Notes: generated by a model from the letters alone, not told the origin. A DNA stretch of 7,227 nucleotides from Clostridia bacterium (GCA_900763885.1 CAAFLY010000129.1:1-7227), one strand, 5' to 3'; counted from the stretch's first letter, positions 1 through 5,711 are shown. A program made the numbers and translations.

Positions 1-131
1 CTTCTCATGTACTGGACGAAGCAATATTGGTGAGCAAACGGACTTGCACAAACTCCACCCATATCCATCCCCATATAAAAGTTTTGCGGAGCTTTTTCAA
101 AAGCGACCGTTCCCCTCGTCCCCCTCGTCCC
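1..131 (+). repeat. Intergenic repeat R1 (5' end cut by window edge)
   Basis: First of three copies of an intergenic repeat, compared by eye with R2 (1949-2126, inverted) and R3 (2296-2482, direct). Shared landmarks in order are the region around CATGTACTGGACG, the core GGACTTGCACAAACT, the core AAAAGTTTTGCGGAGC followed by TTTTTCAAAAGCGACCGT, and a C-rich tail of degenerate GTTCCCCTC units. The C-rich tail ends just before the stop codon of the beta-helix gene at 146. Similarity between R2 and R3 extends about 40 bp further 5' than this copy shows, so R1 is probably truncated only by the window edge. No transposase, clear terminal inverted repeat or target duplication is visible. Confidence 0.85.
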
Positions 132-145
132 AGTCGCCTCGATAA

Positions 146-1096
146 TCAATCCCCATAAGCCAAGCCGTTGACAGTGAAATCGCCTCCCAAGTGAGAGATG
201 GCGGCGGCAATGATGGGCTTGTCGGGGGCATTGAGGGAGACGGAGCCGCCTGTGACGCGCAGACTGCCGATGTCGGACTTGATGCCGTTGTTGGTGGAAT
301 CGATTGTGAGCGAGCCGCCGGAGATCAGCACGTCGGAGACGGACTGAATGGCCTCGTCCCCCGCCGTAATGGAGATGCTGCCGCCGGAGATCGCCACCTT
401 GCCCTCCTTGCCCGGCTTGTCGTTCGTCGTGCGCACACCGTCCTCCGCCGCTTCGATCGCGAGCGAGCCGCCCGTGACGGACACGCTGTCTCTGCCGCGG
501 ATCCCGTGCCGGATCGAGGAGACGGTGTAGTTCCCGCCCGTGACGGACAGATCGTCCTTCGTCGCCGCGCCCAGCTTGTAGTACGCGACCAGGTGGCAGA
601 TCCCGTCGTCGTCGCCCGCCAGCACCAGATCGCTCTTGGCGTACACCACGGCGTCCGGCTCATCGGTCACAGCGTCCGGGAATACGTAGCCCGTGCCGTC
701 CGTGAGCGTCGATTCCGTGCCGGAGAGGGCGTACAGCGTGAGATCCCCCTCCCCCACCGACGCGACGCACGAGCCTGCGGGATTGGTCAGCACGACGCCG
801 TCCAGCAGCAGCACCACCCCGTCCGCGCAGTCCACAACCACCGATCCACTCCGGCACGCGCCCGACAGCCGGTACGTGCCACCCGAGGTGATCGTCACCG
901 ATACGCCGCCACCCTCCGTCGATACGGCGGCTCCGGGGGAATCCGACGTCGCGCCGTCCTCCGAAAAGACCACCGCGGCCGCGGCCCCGTACGGTGCGGC
1001 GGTGCAGGCGGCAAACAGCAGCCCGGGAACGGACAGAATCAGCGCGAGAACGGGCAGGATCAGCGCAAGCGGCGCGCGGCGTGCGATGTTTGTCAT
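146..1096 (-). CDS. Secreted beta-helix carbohydrate-binding protein (Cthe_2159 domain type)
   Basis: A 316-residue exported protein. Residues 1-30 are a signal peptide with RR at 6-7, a long hydrophobic core and FAAC at 28-31. This could be a weak lipobox making Cys31 a lipidated residue, or an ordinary signal peptidase I site. Residues from about 65 onward resemble the Cthe_2159 carbohydrate-binding domain family (Pfam PF14262). The signs are a TSGGTYRLSG opening, a VVLLLDGVVLTN strand, an STLTDG turn, and from about residue 180 repeated rungs containing TGGN, TGGS and SGGS with HGIRG, DGVRT and NGIKS turns, typical of a right-handed parallel beta-helix. The founding member from Clostridium thermocellum binds plant polysaccharides. 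Binding to a plant or host glycan here is inference. The ATG at 1094-1096 is preceded by GGAGGAAGT and a sigma-A promoter at 1159-1186. It is shorter than many family members and has no dockerin or anchor that I can see. Confidence 0.85.
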   Translation of the reverse strand: MTNIARRAPLALILPVLALILSVPGLLFAACTAAPYGAAAAVVFSEDGATSDSPGAAVSTEGGGVSVTITSGGTYRLSGACRSGSVVVDCADGVVLLLDGVVLTNPAGSCVASVGEGDLTLYALSGTESTLTDGTGYVFPDAVTDEPDAVVYAKSDLVLAGDDDGICHLVAYYKLGAATKDDLSVTGGNYTVSSIRHGIRGRDSVSVTGGSLAIEAAEDGVRTTNDKPGKEGKVAISGGSISITAGDEAIQSVSDVLISGGSLTIDSTNNGIKSDIGSLRVTGGSVSLNAPDKPIIAAAISHLGGDFTVNGLAYGD

Positions 1097-1101
1097 GATG
1101 T

Positions 1102-1110
1102 ACTTCCTCC
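1102..1110 (-). promoter_or_regulatory. Ribosome binding site of the beta-helix gene
   Basis: On the minus strand GGAGGAAGT lies a few bases upstream of the ATG at 1094-1096, a near-perfect anti-16S match that fixes this start. Confidence 0.8.
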
Positions 1111-1158
1111 GGGATACGCGCGTTTCTGCGGCGCGTTTTTTTTGTGTCTGTTGGAATT

Positions 1159-1186
1159 ATTGTACCAGAATTTTCCCGTTTGTCAA
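1159..1186 (-). promoter_or_regulatory. Sigma-A promoter of the beta-helix gene
   Basis: On the minus strand, a perfect -35 box TTGACA (1181-1186), a 16-base spacer and a -10 box TACAAT (1159-1164). Expected transcription start is near 1152, giving a leader of about 55 bases. The promoter lies between the terminator of the upstream DUF975 gene and the beta-helix gene, so the two are separately transcribed. Confidence 0.85.
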
Positions 1187-1207
1187 GAGGGGGCGCGTAT
1201 TTTGCAC

Positions 1208-1259
1208 AAAAAAAGCACCCGGGCGGCCGTCTCCCTGTGCGGGGCGATCTCCCGGGTGC
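1208..1259 (-). terminator. Rho-independent terminator of the DUF975 gene
   Basis: On the minus strand the stem GCACCCGGG (1251-1259) pairs with CCCGGGTGC (1215-1223), nine perfect pairs around a 27-base loop that is itself GC-rich, followed by seven T (1208-1214). It lies about 32 bases past the DUF975 stop at 1291. The stem shares its A6GCACCCGG side with the terminator of the first lipoprotein gene at 4612-4648. Confidence 0.85.
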
Positions 1260-1290
1260 GCGTGTGCCTGAGCTGTGCCGGTTCCCACCG

Positions 1291-1848
1291 TCAGCGGATG
1301 CTTTCGTAGAACTCCGCCCGCGCGGTCTCCTGATACGGCGCGACCCAGAGCGTCAGTATGCCGAAGGTCAGCGCGGAGAGCAGGATCCAGCCGATGAAGG
1401 AGAAGTCGAGGCAGAACAGCCGCCACTTGTTCCCCTGCATGATCCGCTGCGATTCCGCAATGGCGTCCGTGGCGCTCATTTCAGGGTGGTCCGCCAGTAC
1501 GTACATCGTCATGGAGTAGCTGTACATCTTCACAATGCCCGGAATGACGAACAGCAACGACCACAGAAACGTGAAAATCGTCACGAGAATCCCCGCCAGC
1601 ATGGAGTTGACAAAGCAGTACGTGAACCCGGAAAACAGCGTCTCGATCTGCGGGGGCTGCCGCCGCGCGAACCACAAAAAGAACGCCGCCAGCCCGAATG
1701 CCATCGGCCCCGACAGAATCAGTCCCCCGACGAACGTCGCCCCCGCCGCGCCTATGATCAGCGCATATATGAGATACCCCAGTACCGCCGTCCCCCAGTT
1801 GCCCGATAGCTTCTGCCACGCCGCTTGCCTGTAATCTTTTGCTACCAT
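1291..1848 (-). CDS. DUF975 family integral membrane protein
   Basis: A 185-residue polytopic membrane protein of the DUF975 family (Pfam PF06161), whose biochemical function is not established. It opens with a short amphipathic stretch ending in LSGNWGTAVLGYLIYAL, then hydrophobic segments at roughly 20-39, 41-61, 82-106 and 145-170. Family-like motifs are IPGIVKMYSYSMTMYVLAD (102-120), a middle AIAESQRIMQGNKWRLF (129-145), SFIGWILLSALTFGIL (150-165) and a closing APYQETARAEFYESI. The frame is open up to 1929, but the start at 1846-1848 is preferred: a promoter (-10 at 1889-1894) predicts transcription from about 1882, and GGGAGGG lies 9 bases upstream. ATG codons at 1864-1869 have a Shine-Dalgarno-like GGGAGG that would coincide with the transcript start. 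The gene is monocistronic, with promoter and terminator either side. Confidence 0.85.
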   Translation of the reverse strand: MVAKDYRQAAWQKLSGNWGTAVLGYLIYALIIGAAGATFVGGLILSGPMAFGLAAFFLWFARRQPPQIETLFSGFTYCFVNSMLAGILVTIFTFLWSLLFVIPGIVKMYSYSMTMYVLADHPEMSATDAIAESQRIMQGNKWRLFCLDFSFIGWILLSALTFGILTLWVAPYQETARAEFYESIR

Positions 1849-1888
1849 CTCTGTCTGCCCTCCCATCATTCTTTGGTATTCCTCCCTA

Positions 1889-1917
1889 AGTATACCACAC
1901 CTCTCTGCAATATGCAA
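1889..1917 (-). promoter_or_regulatory. Extended -10 promoter of the DUF975 gene
   Basis: On the minus strand, a -35 box TTGCAT (1912-1917), a 17-base spacer and TGG plus -10 TATACT (1889-1894), an extended -10. The G/C-rich end of repeat R2 begins only about 20-30 bases upstream of the -35 box. The promoter position decides the gene start, because the more upstream in-frame ATG at 1927-1929 lies outside the predicted transcript. Confidence 0.75.
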
Positions 1918-1948
1918 TACATATTTCAAAATTTTCGGGGCGCGGGAT

Positions 1949-2126
1949 GGGGAACGGGGGAACGAGGGGAACGGGGGAGACGGTCGCTTTTGAAAAAGCT
2001 CCGCAAAACTTTTGTGAAAAGGGGGGATGGATATAGTTTGTGCAAGTCCGATTGCTCACCAATATTGCTCCGTCCAAAGCATCAGGAGATCGTTCTGGGG
2101 CGGCTGACACGGTCATCCGCCGTCTA
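1949..2126 (-). repeat. Intergenic repeat R2 (inverted copy)
   Basis: Minus-strand copy of the repeat seen at 1-131 and 2296-2482. Read on the minus strand it starts TAGACGGCGGAT, passes through AGAACGATCTCCTGATG, GCAATATTGGTGAGCAA, GGACTTGCACAAACTATAT and the AAAAGTTTTGCGGAGC core, and ends in the C-rich tail. It lies in the DUF975 upstream region with its C-rich end toward that gene. On the plus strand the tail is a run of four or more G3-G5 tracts. Confidence 0.85.
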
Positions 2127-2151
2127 TTTGATGTAGGTGCGGTCATTAGGG

Positions 2152-2231
2152 TGGAGAACGGGGGGAACGGGGGAGACGCGGGGATGCGGGTTTAGACAAA
2201 CGGGCGACTATCACCAATGAATATTGCCCGC
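2152..2231 (-). repeat. Possible degenerate, internally deleted repeat fragment
   Basis: Between R2 and R3, the plus strand shows a G-rich run of GGGGGAAC-like units (about 2152-2190) resembling the R2 tail, then CACCAATGAATATTGCCCGC (2212-2231). The latter resembles the CACCAATATTGCTCCG part of R2 with a two-base insertion. The order and orientation match R2, with the conserved middle missing. The similarity is short and partly low-complexity, so this is tentative. Confidence 0.35.
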
Positions 2232-2295
2232 AATCCCATCCCCAACACGGTATCCTACCATTATATAATAAACTATATCCCGCAATCTCTCCCCG
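2232..2295. other. AT-rich spacer between inverted repeats
   Basis: Unique sequence between the R2-like fragment and R3. It contains the AT-rich stretch ATTATATAATAAACTATAT (2260-2278), with TATAAT-like hexamers on both strands but no convincing -35 box for either. No reading frame of note. Together with its flanks this is part of the roughly 700-base gene-free interval between the DUF975 start and feoA. Confidence 0.4.
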
Positions 2296-2482
2296 TAGAA
2301 GGCGGATCCCATCGGGAGCCGCTCGCGAACGATCTTCTCATGTACTGGACGGCACCAAATTGGTGCGCACACGGACTTGCACAAACTATATCCAAGTCCA
2401 CCCCCTCATAAAAGTTTTGCGGAGCTTTTTCAAAAGCGACCGTCCCCCCCGTTCCCCTCGTTCCCCCGTCCCCCCGTCTCCC
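2296..2482 (+). repeat. Intergenic repeat R3 (direct copy upstream of feoA)
   Basis: Most complete plus-strand copy of the repeat. It runs from TAGAAGGCGGAT through GAACGATCTTCTCATGTAC, the palindrome GCACCAAATTGGTGC (2352-2366), GGACTTGCACAAACTATAT and the AAAAGTTTTGCGGAGC core to a C-rich tail of GTTCCCC-type units. The C-rich end faces feoA, about 65 bases before its start. R2 and R3 point away from each other around a spacer of about 170 bp and could form a large cruciform. Confidence 0.85.
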
Positions 2483-2496
2483 AAGCACCAATTTGG
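2352..2496. repeat. Palindrome and 12-base inverted repeat framing R3
   Basis: GCACCAAATTGGTGC (2352-2366) is a perfect 7-base-arm palindrome around a single A. Its right part CCAAATTGGTGC (2355-2366) recurs exactly inverted as GCACCAATTTGG at 2485-2496, just past the C-rich tail. In R1 and R2 the corresponding site reads GCAATATTGGTGAGC, with no matching distal arm that I can find. Confidence 0.6.
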
Positions 2497-2546
2497 AGAT
2501 GCGGCATATGCTGTGGATGGTGGAATTTTGAGTGGGGGGTGTGGAG

Positions 2547-2774
2547 ATGTTGCGGAGGATGGGGGAGATGGAGCTTGGGGGACGGTCGCGGATTGTGGGG
2601 CTGGCGGGTGCGGAGACAGCGTTCGGAAGGCGGCTGTACGCGCTCGGATTCACGCCGGGTAGCCCGGTCGAGTGTATTGCCGTCAGTCCGCTGGGGGATC
2701 CGCGGGCGTATCGGGTAAAGGGGACGGTGATCGCGCTGCGGAGGAGGGACGCGATGGCGGTGTATGTGGAATAG
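2547..2774 (+). CDS. feoA: FeoA-like ferrous iron transport accessory protein
   Basis: A small cytosolic SH3-fold protein of about 75 residues that partners FeoB in Fe(II) uptake. The FeoA signature is readable: GGRSRIVGLAG, then FGRRLYALGFTPGSPVEC (family pattern RL..LG..PG..V), then SPLGDPRAYRVKGTVIALRR ending in a final beta strand AVYVE. The start is ambiguous. ATG at 2547 gives the length that best fits family alignments; ATG 2568 has the best ribosome site (GGAGG 9 bases upstream); ATG 2559 and GTG 2532 are also in frame. The stop at 2772-2774 is 27 bases before feoB, and the two surely share a transcript. I found no convincing promoter in front of it and no recognisable iron-box operator. 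The preceding region is filled by repeat R3. Confidence 0.88.
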   Translation: MLRRMGEMELGGRSRIVGLAGAETAFGRRLYALGFTPGSPVECIAVSPLGDPRAYRVKGTVIALRRRDAMAVYVE

Positions 2775-2787
2775 AGACGGAGGAGCG

Positions 2788-2794
2788 AGGAGGC
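2788..2794 (+). promoter_or_regulatory. Ribosome binding site of feoB
   Basis: GAGGAGG lies about 7 bases before the ATG at 2802, within the short feoA-feoB gap, and supports this start. Confidence 0.7.
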
Positions 2795-2801
2795 GGCGGG
2801 C

Positions 2802-4592
2802 ATGGAGATTCCGGTGATCCTTACGGGGAACCCCAATGTAGGCAAAAGCACGGTTTTCAATCGGCTGACGGGTCTGAAGCAGCACACGGGAAACTGGAGC
2901 GGGAAGACGGTGGAGAAAAAGGAGGGGATCCTGCGCCAGGGCGGGGACACGTACCGCGTTGTCGATCTGCCGGGGGCGTACTCCCTCACGGCGCATTCCC
3001 CGGAGGAGGAGGTGACGCGGGACTGCCTGACGGGCGAACTGCCGGAGGGCGCGGTGGTGGTGATCGTCTGTGACGGCGGGGCACTGGAGCGGAATCTGTC
3101 GCTGTGCTGTGAGGTGCTGTCCGTGACGCGGCGGGCGGTGGTCTGCGTGAATCTCATGGACGAGGCGGCGCGGCGGGGGATCTCCGTGGACGGCGCGGCA
3201 CTTGCGGCGGGTCTGGGGTGTCCGGCGGTCCTGTGCGCGGCGCGATCGGGCGAGGGCATGGCGGAGCTGCTCGGGGCAATCCGTGCGGTGGCGGGGTCGG
3301 ACCCGGAACCGGAATCGCGGGTAGGGAAGGAGAAGCCGACGCGGGAGGAGATCACGGCGTTCGCGCGGGAGCTGGCGGAGCGGGTCGTGCGCCGCGGAGG
3401 AAGGACTTGCGGCGGCTGTACGGCCTGCACAGTCGACCGGCGGCAGGATCGGATAGACCGCGTGCTTACGGGGCGGTGGACGGCGTTTCCCTGCATGGTT
3501 TTCTTCCTATTTATATTATTCTGGCTGACGCTGGTGGGCGCGGGGTACGTTTCGGCACTGTTGGAGAGGGCGTTCGCGACGATGCTTGCGTTCTGCGCCG
3601 GACATAGCGGGGGAGTGCCCGCGGCGGTGCGGTCGCTCGTGCTGGACGGGATCCTGCGGACGACCTGCACCGTGGTTGCGGTGATGCTGCCGCCGATGGC
3701 GATATTTTTCCCGCTGTTTTCGCTCCTGGAGGACGCGGGATTCCTGCCGCGGCTGGCGTTTGATACCGACAGGCTGTTTGCGTCGTGCGGGGTGTGCGGA
3801 AAGCAGTGCCTGACGATGATGATGGGCTTCGGGTGCAACGCGGTGGGGGTGACGGGGTGCCGGATCATCGACGGCGCGCGGGAGCGGCGGATCGCGATGC
3901 TGACGAACGCCTTTGTGCCGTGCAACGGGCGGTTTCCGATGGTGCTGACGCTGCTGTCGGTGCTGTGCCGGGGGACGGTGCTGTCCGCGATGGGATTTGT
4001 CGGCTGCCTGACGCTGTCGCTGGCGGTGACGCTGCTGGTGTCGCGGTGGCTGTCGGGGAAGGAGCGGGAGAGCGCGTCGTTTGCCATGGAGCTGCCGCCG
4101 TATCGGAAGCCGCGGATCGGGCAGACGCTGTGGCGCGCGCTGACGGATCGGATCGTGTTTGTGCTGGGTCGCGCGGTGGCGGTGGCGGCTCCGGCGGGGG
4201 CGGTATTGTGGCTCCTGGGGGAGGTGCGCCTCTGCGGTGCGTCCCTGCTGGTATGGCTGATCCGGCTGCTGGAGCCGCTCGGGGAGCCGTTCGGGATGGA
4301 TGGCGTGATCCTGTCGGGCTTTGTCCTCTCGCTCCCGGCGGCGGAGATCTTCTACCCGCTCGTGGCGGACGGATACGCGGCGATGGGCGTGCCGTTTTCC
4401 GGGGCGGGGGACTGGAGCGGGGTGACGGCGCTGTGCGTGCTTCTGTTCACGCTCTTCCACTACCCCTGCGCGACGACGCTGTGGACGATCCGGCGGGAAT
4501 CGGGCAGCGTGCGGGATATGCTCTGGTCGGCGGTGCTCCCCACGGCGATCGGACTTGCGCTGTGCCGGCTCGTGACGCTGCTCGGCGGATGA
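2802..4592 (+). CDS. feoB: FeoB ferrous iron transporter
   Basis: A 596-residue inner-membrane Fe(II) transporter with an N-terminal GTPase-like domain. Visible motifs: G1 GNPNVGKST (9-17), G2 region NWSGKTVEKKEG (31-42), G3 DLPG (55-58), G4 NLMD (117-120) and G5-like ARSGEGM (147-153). A short linker (about 165-225) carries CGGCTAC (Cys203, 206, 209), then membrane segments start at about 225. The first gate motif is DGILRTTCTVVAVMLPPMAI to LLEDAGFLPRLAF, then GKQCLTMMMGFGCN (333-346), RIIDGARERRIAMLTNAF and VPCNGRFP (372-379). The C-terminal half has EIFYPLVADGYAAMG and FHYPCATTLW. It is compact compared with the roughly 650-770 residues of many FeoBs, the reduction being mostly in the linker, yet N- and C-termini look complete. 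It follows feoA in an operon. No plus-strand terminator follows; the next hairpin serves the convergent gene. Confidence 0.95.
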   Translation: MEIPVILTGNPNVGKSTVFNRLTGLKQHTGNWSGKTVEKKEGILRQGGDTYRVVDLPGAYSLTAHSPEEEVTRDCLTGELPEGAVVVIVCDGGALERNLSLCCEVLSVTRRAVVCVNLMDEAARRGISVDGAALAAGLGCPAVLCAARSGEGMAELLGAIRAVAGSDPEPESRVGKEKPTREEITAFARELAERVVRRGGRTCGGCTACTVDRRQDRIDRVLTGRWTAFPCMVFFLFILFWLTLVGAGYVSALLERAFATMLAFCAGHSGGVPAAVRSLVLDGILRTTCTVVAVMLPPMAIFFPLFSLLEDAGFLPRLAFDTDRLFASCGVCGKQCLTMMMGFGCNAVGVTGCRIIDGARERRIAMLTNAFVPCNGRFPMVLTLLSVLCRGTVLSAMGFVGCLTLSLAVTLLVSRWLSGKERESASFAMELPPYRKPRIGQTLWRALTDRIVFVLGRAVAVAAPAGAVLWLLGEVRLCGASLLVWLIRLLEPLGEPFGMDGVILSGFVLSLPAAEIFYPLVADGYAAMGVPFSGAGDWSGVTALCVLLFTLFHYPCATTLWTIRRESGSVRDMLWSAVLPTAIGLALCRLVTLLGG

Positions 4593-4696
4593 GGCGCGGT
4601 CAGGCGGGGACAAAAAAGCACCCGGCGGTCAGGCGGACTGTCGGGTGCGGGGGGTTATTCGGGGGATATGATGATCTGGTCGATGCCGCGAACCGG
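4593..4696 (-). repeat. 3' duplicated block of the lipoprotein unit (copy A)
   Basis: Nearly identical to 5837-5937. It contains the terminator and codes for the end of the first lipoprotein (VRGIDQII near the C-terminus). It begins immediately after the feoB stop codon at 4590-4592. Copy B is 3 bp shorter and has a few substitutions. Confidence 0.8.
4612..4648 (-). terminator. Rho-independent terminator of lipoprotein gene A
   Basis: On the minus strand GCACCCGA (4641-4648) pairs with the GCACCCGG complement (4618-4625) as a GC-rich seven-pair stem, followed by six T (4612-4617). It lies 6 bases past the stop at 4655. The plus-strand side after the stem is G-rich rather than T-rich, so it should not terminate feoB. 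A 12-base direct repeat GCGGTCAGGCGG occurs at 4596-4607 and again in the loop at 4625-4636. Confidence 0.85.
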
Positions 4697-5671
4697 TTCT
4701 TCATCTGCGCCGGGGACGATCTCCGCTTCTTCAATAGGCGGTTCTGGATCGCCCGGGTAACCCTCGACCACCTCGGCGGTACCGTAGCCATTGGTACCTG
4801 GAGCGAACGCGGGTCCGGTCCAGCAAAGCCTGTCCACCTCGACGGGGTACAGATTTTCTTCCGTCTGGAGCCGCATCAGCTCCTCATAGCCGTCGAAGAT
4901 GCGGTCTATGTCGAACGTGGTGCCGTTGTATTTGCCGCACTGCTCCACGGCGGCTTCAAAATCGGCGCGGGAGATGTCGAAGCGATGGACAAGCTCGGTG
5001 AGGGAAAACCAGGTGTTGGGCATGTACTTCGACGTATGTACCCTATGCGAGGTAAAGGAATCATAGCCCTTTTCGGTTTGCCATTGGAGCCACGTGTCTT
5101 GCGTATCCGCGGTATCCCAGACGAGAGTACGCAGGGCGTACTTGATGGAATCCTCCTTATCGAGATGGCCGTCGTCCCACTCTTGGAAATGCGCAACAGA
5201 GAATGCCTCGGACGCTTCTTCCGCGGTACCGTTATAGAGGATGTCCAGGTTCACGTGGTCGGTGTAATAATAACCCTCCAGGTACAAAGCCTTCTCGAAT
5301 TCTTCACGGGAGATGGAGAAGTCGCGAATGAAGCGATAAATGTTTTCTTCGACGAGATAGCCGCCACATCGCCCTTCACAGCATATCTCCTGCGGCAGCG
5401 ATTCATGCCATTTGAGATAGGCATCATAATCCTCTGTGCGGTACGCTCTGTCCAGAAAACAGCCAATCGCACCGGAGTGATAGGTATTCAGATGCTCTGT
5501 GTTTGCGGCGGCCTGTATTTCCGGCTCTGTCTCCGCTGTCGTTTCAGTTTCCGCGTCTGCCACCGTTTCCGGTGGAGGGGAATCCGTCACGGCAGGCGTT
5601 CTGGAGCAGGAGCAGAGCAGGAACAGCGATACCGCTGCGATACAAATGCTTGCGATAAGGTAACGTTTCAT
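4655..5671 (-). CDS. Lipoprotein A, tandem paralogue of the 5942-6898 gene
   Basis: A 338-residue predicted lipoprotein of unknown function. Signal peptide MKRYLIASICIAAVSLFLLC with lipobox LCSC puts the lipidated Cys at 22. A Thr/Glu/Ala/Pro-rich linker (about 24-60) follows, as is usual for surface-tethered proteins. The body has two related segments: ENIYRFIRDFSISREEFEKA through NLDILYNG (about 109-148) and SLTELVHRFDISRADFEAA through FDIDRIFDGYEEL (about 223-264). They share a pattern of F-x-I-S-R-x-x-F-E-x-A, then a D/N-rich strand and a N/D-G turn. The tail is acidic and Pro-rich and ends GIDQIIISPE. Similar repeats occur in uncharacterised Clostridia surface proteins; I do not recognise a catalytic motif. 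The start at 5669-5671 is chosen over the upstream ATG at 5705-5707 because AAAGGAG lies 8 bases before it, the signal peptide starts there, and the predicted transcript starts near 5705. It has its own promoter and terminator. Confidence 0.85.
   Translation of the reverse strand: MKRYLIASICIAAVSLFLLCSCSRTPAVTDSPPPETVADAETETTAETEPEIQAAANTEHLNTYHSGAIGCFLDRAYRTEDYDAYLKWHESLPQEICCEGRCGGYLVEENIYRFIRDFSISREEFEKALYLEGYYYTDHVNLDILYNGTAEEASEAFSVAHFQEWDDGHLDKEDSIKYALRTLVWDTADTQDTWLQWQTEKGYDSFTSHRVHTSKYMPNTWFSLTELVHRFDISRADFEAAVEQCGKYNGTTFDIDRIFDGYEELMRLQTEENLYPVEVDRLCWTGPAFAPGTNGYGTAEVVEGYPGDPEPPIEEAEIVPGADEEPVRGIDQIIISPE
4793..5028 (-). repeat. C-terminal conserved block, copy A
   Basis: This 236 bp block matches 6023-6258 with no gaps and five differences by my count, all C/T transitions on the plus strand. 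It encodes the segment from PNTWFSLTELVHRF through WTGPAFAPGT. The flanking centre of the genes is strongly diverged. Confidence 0.9.
5526..5632 (-). repeat. N-terminal conserved block, copy A
   Basis: This 107 bp block matches 6768-6874 ungapped with about five transitions. It encodes the lipobox and the start of the Thr/Glu-rich linker (SLFLLCSCSRTP through AETE). Confidence 0.85.
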
Positions 5672-5711
5672 TGTATTTGCTCCTTTCTGAAGAGGATTCT
5701 TCTCCACCTAC

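Noticed and set aside
191..1309. A 372-codon plus-strand frame opposite the beta-helix gene
   Set aside because: Antisense to a well-supported secreted protein with promoter, ribosome site and signal peptide; its translation is Arg/His-rich and unlike any family.
1849..1929. Longer N-terminus for the DUF975 protein starting at 1929 or 1869
   Set aside because: 1929 lies upstream of the -35 box and 1869 would have its Shine-Dalgarno at the predicted transcript start, whereas 1848 has a good site inside the transcript and fits family starts.
2240..2290. TATAAT-like hexamers as a feoA or divergent promoter
   Set aside because: No acceptable -35 box at 16-18 bases on either strand, and the site is about 280 bases from feoA.
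2420..2482. C-rich GTTCCCC-type units considered as a CRISPR array or structured tandem repeat
   Set aside because: Units are 5-9 bases, degenerate and contiguous with no spacers; this is low-complexity tail sequence of the intergenic repeat.
2497..2546. Iron-responsive operator (Fur or DtxR/IdeR box) before feoA
   Set aside because: I looked for the usual AT-rich palindromes and found no convincing match; regulation by iron would be expected for the family but is not visible.
2273..4087. A 604-codon open frame on the minus strand opposite feoA/feoB
   Set aside because: It is rich in Arg, Ser and Pro with no domain, has no ribosome site and is fully antisense to FeoB with its clear GTPase and gate motifs. 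It results from high GC in the third codon position.
4612..4648. The hairpin after feoB as a bidirectional terminator
   Set aside because: On the plus strand the stem is followed by a G run rather than T residues, so it should act only on the minus strand.
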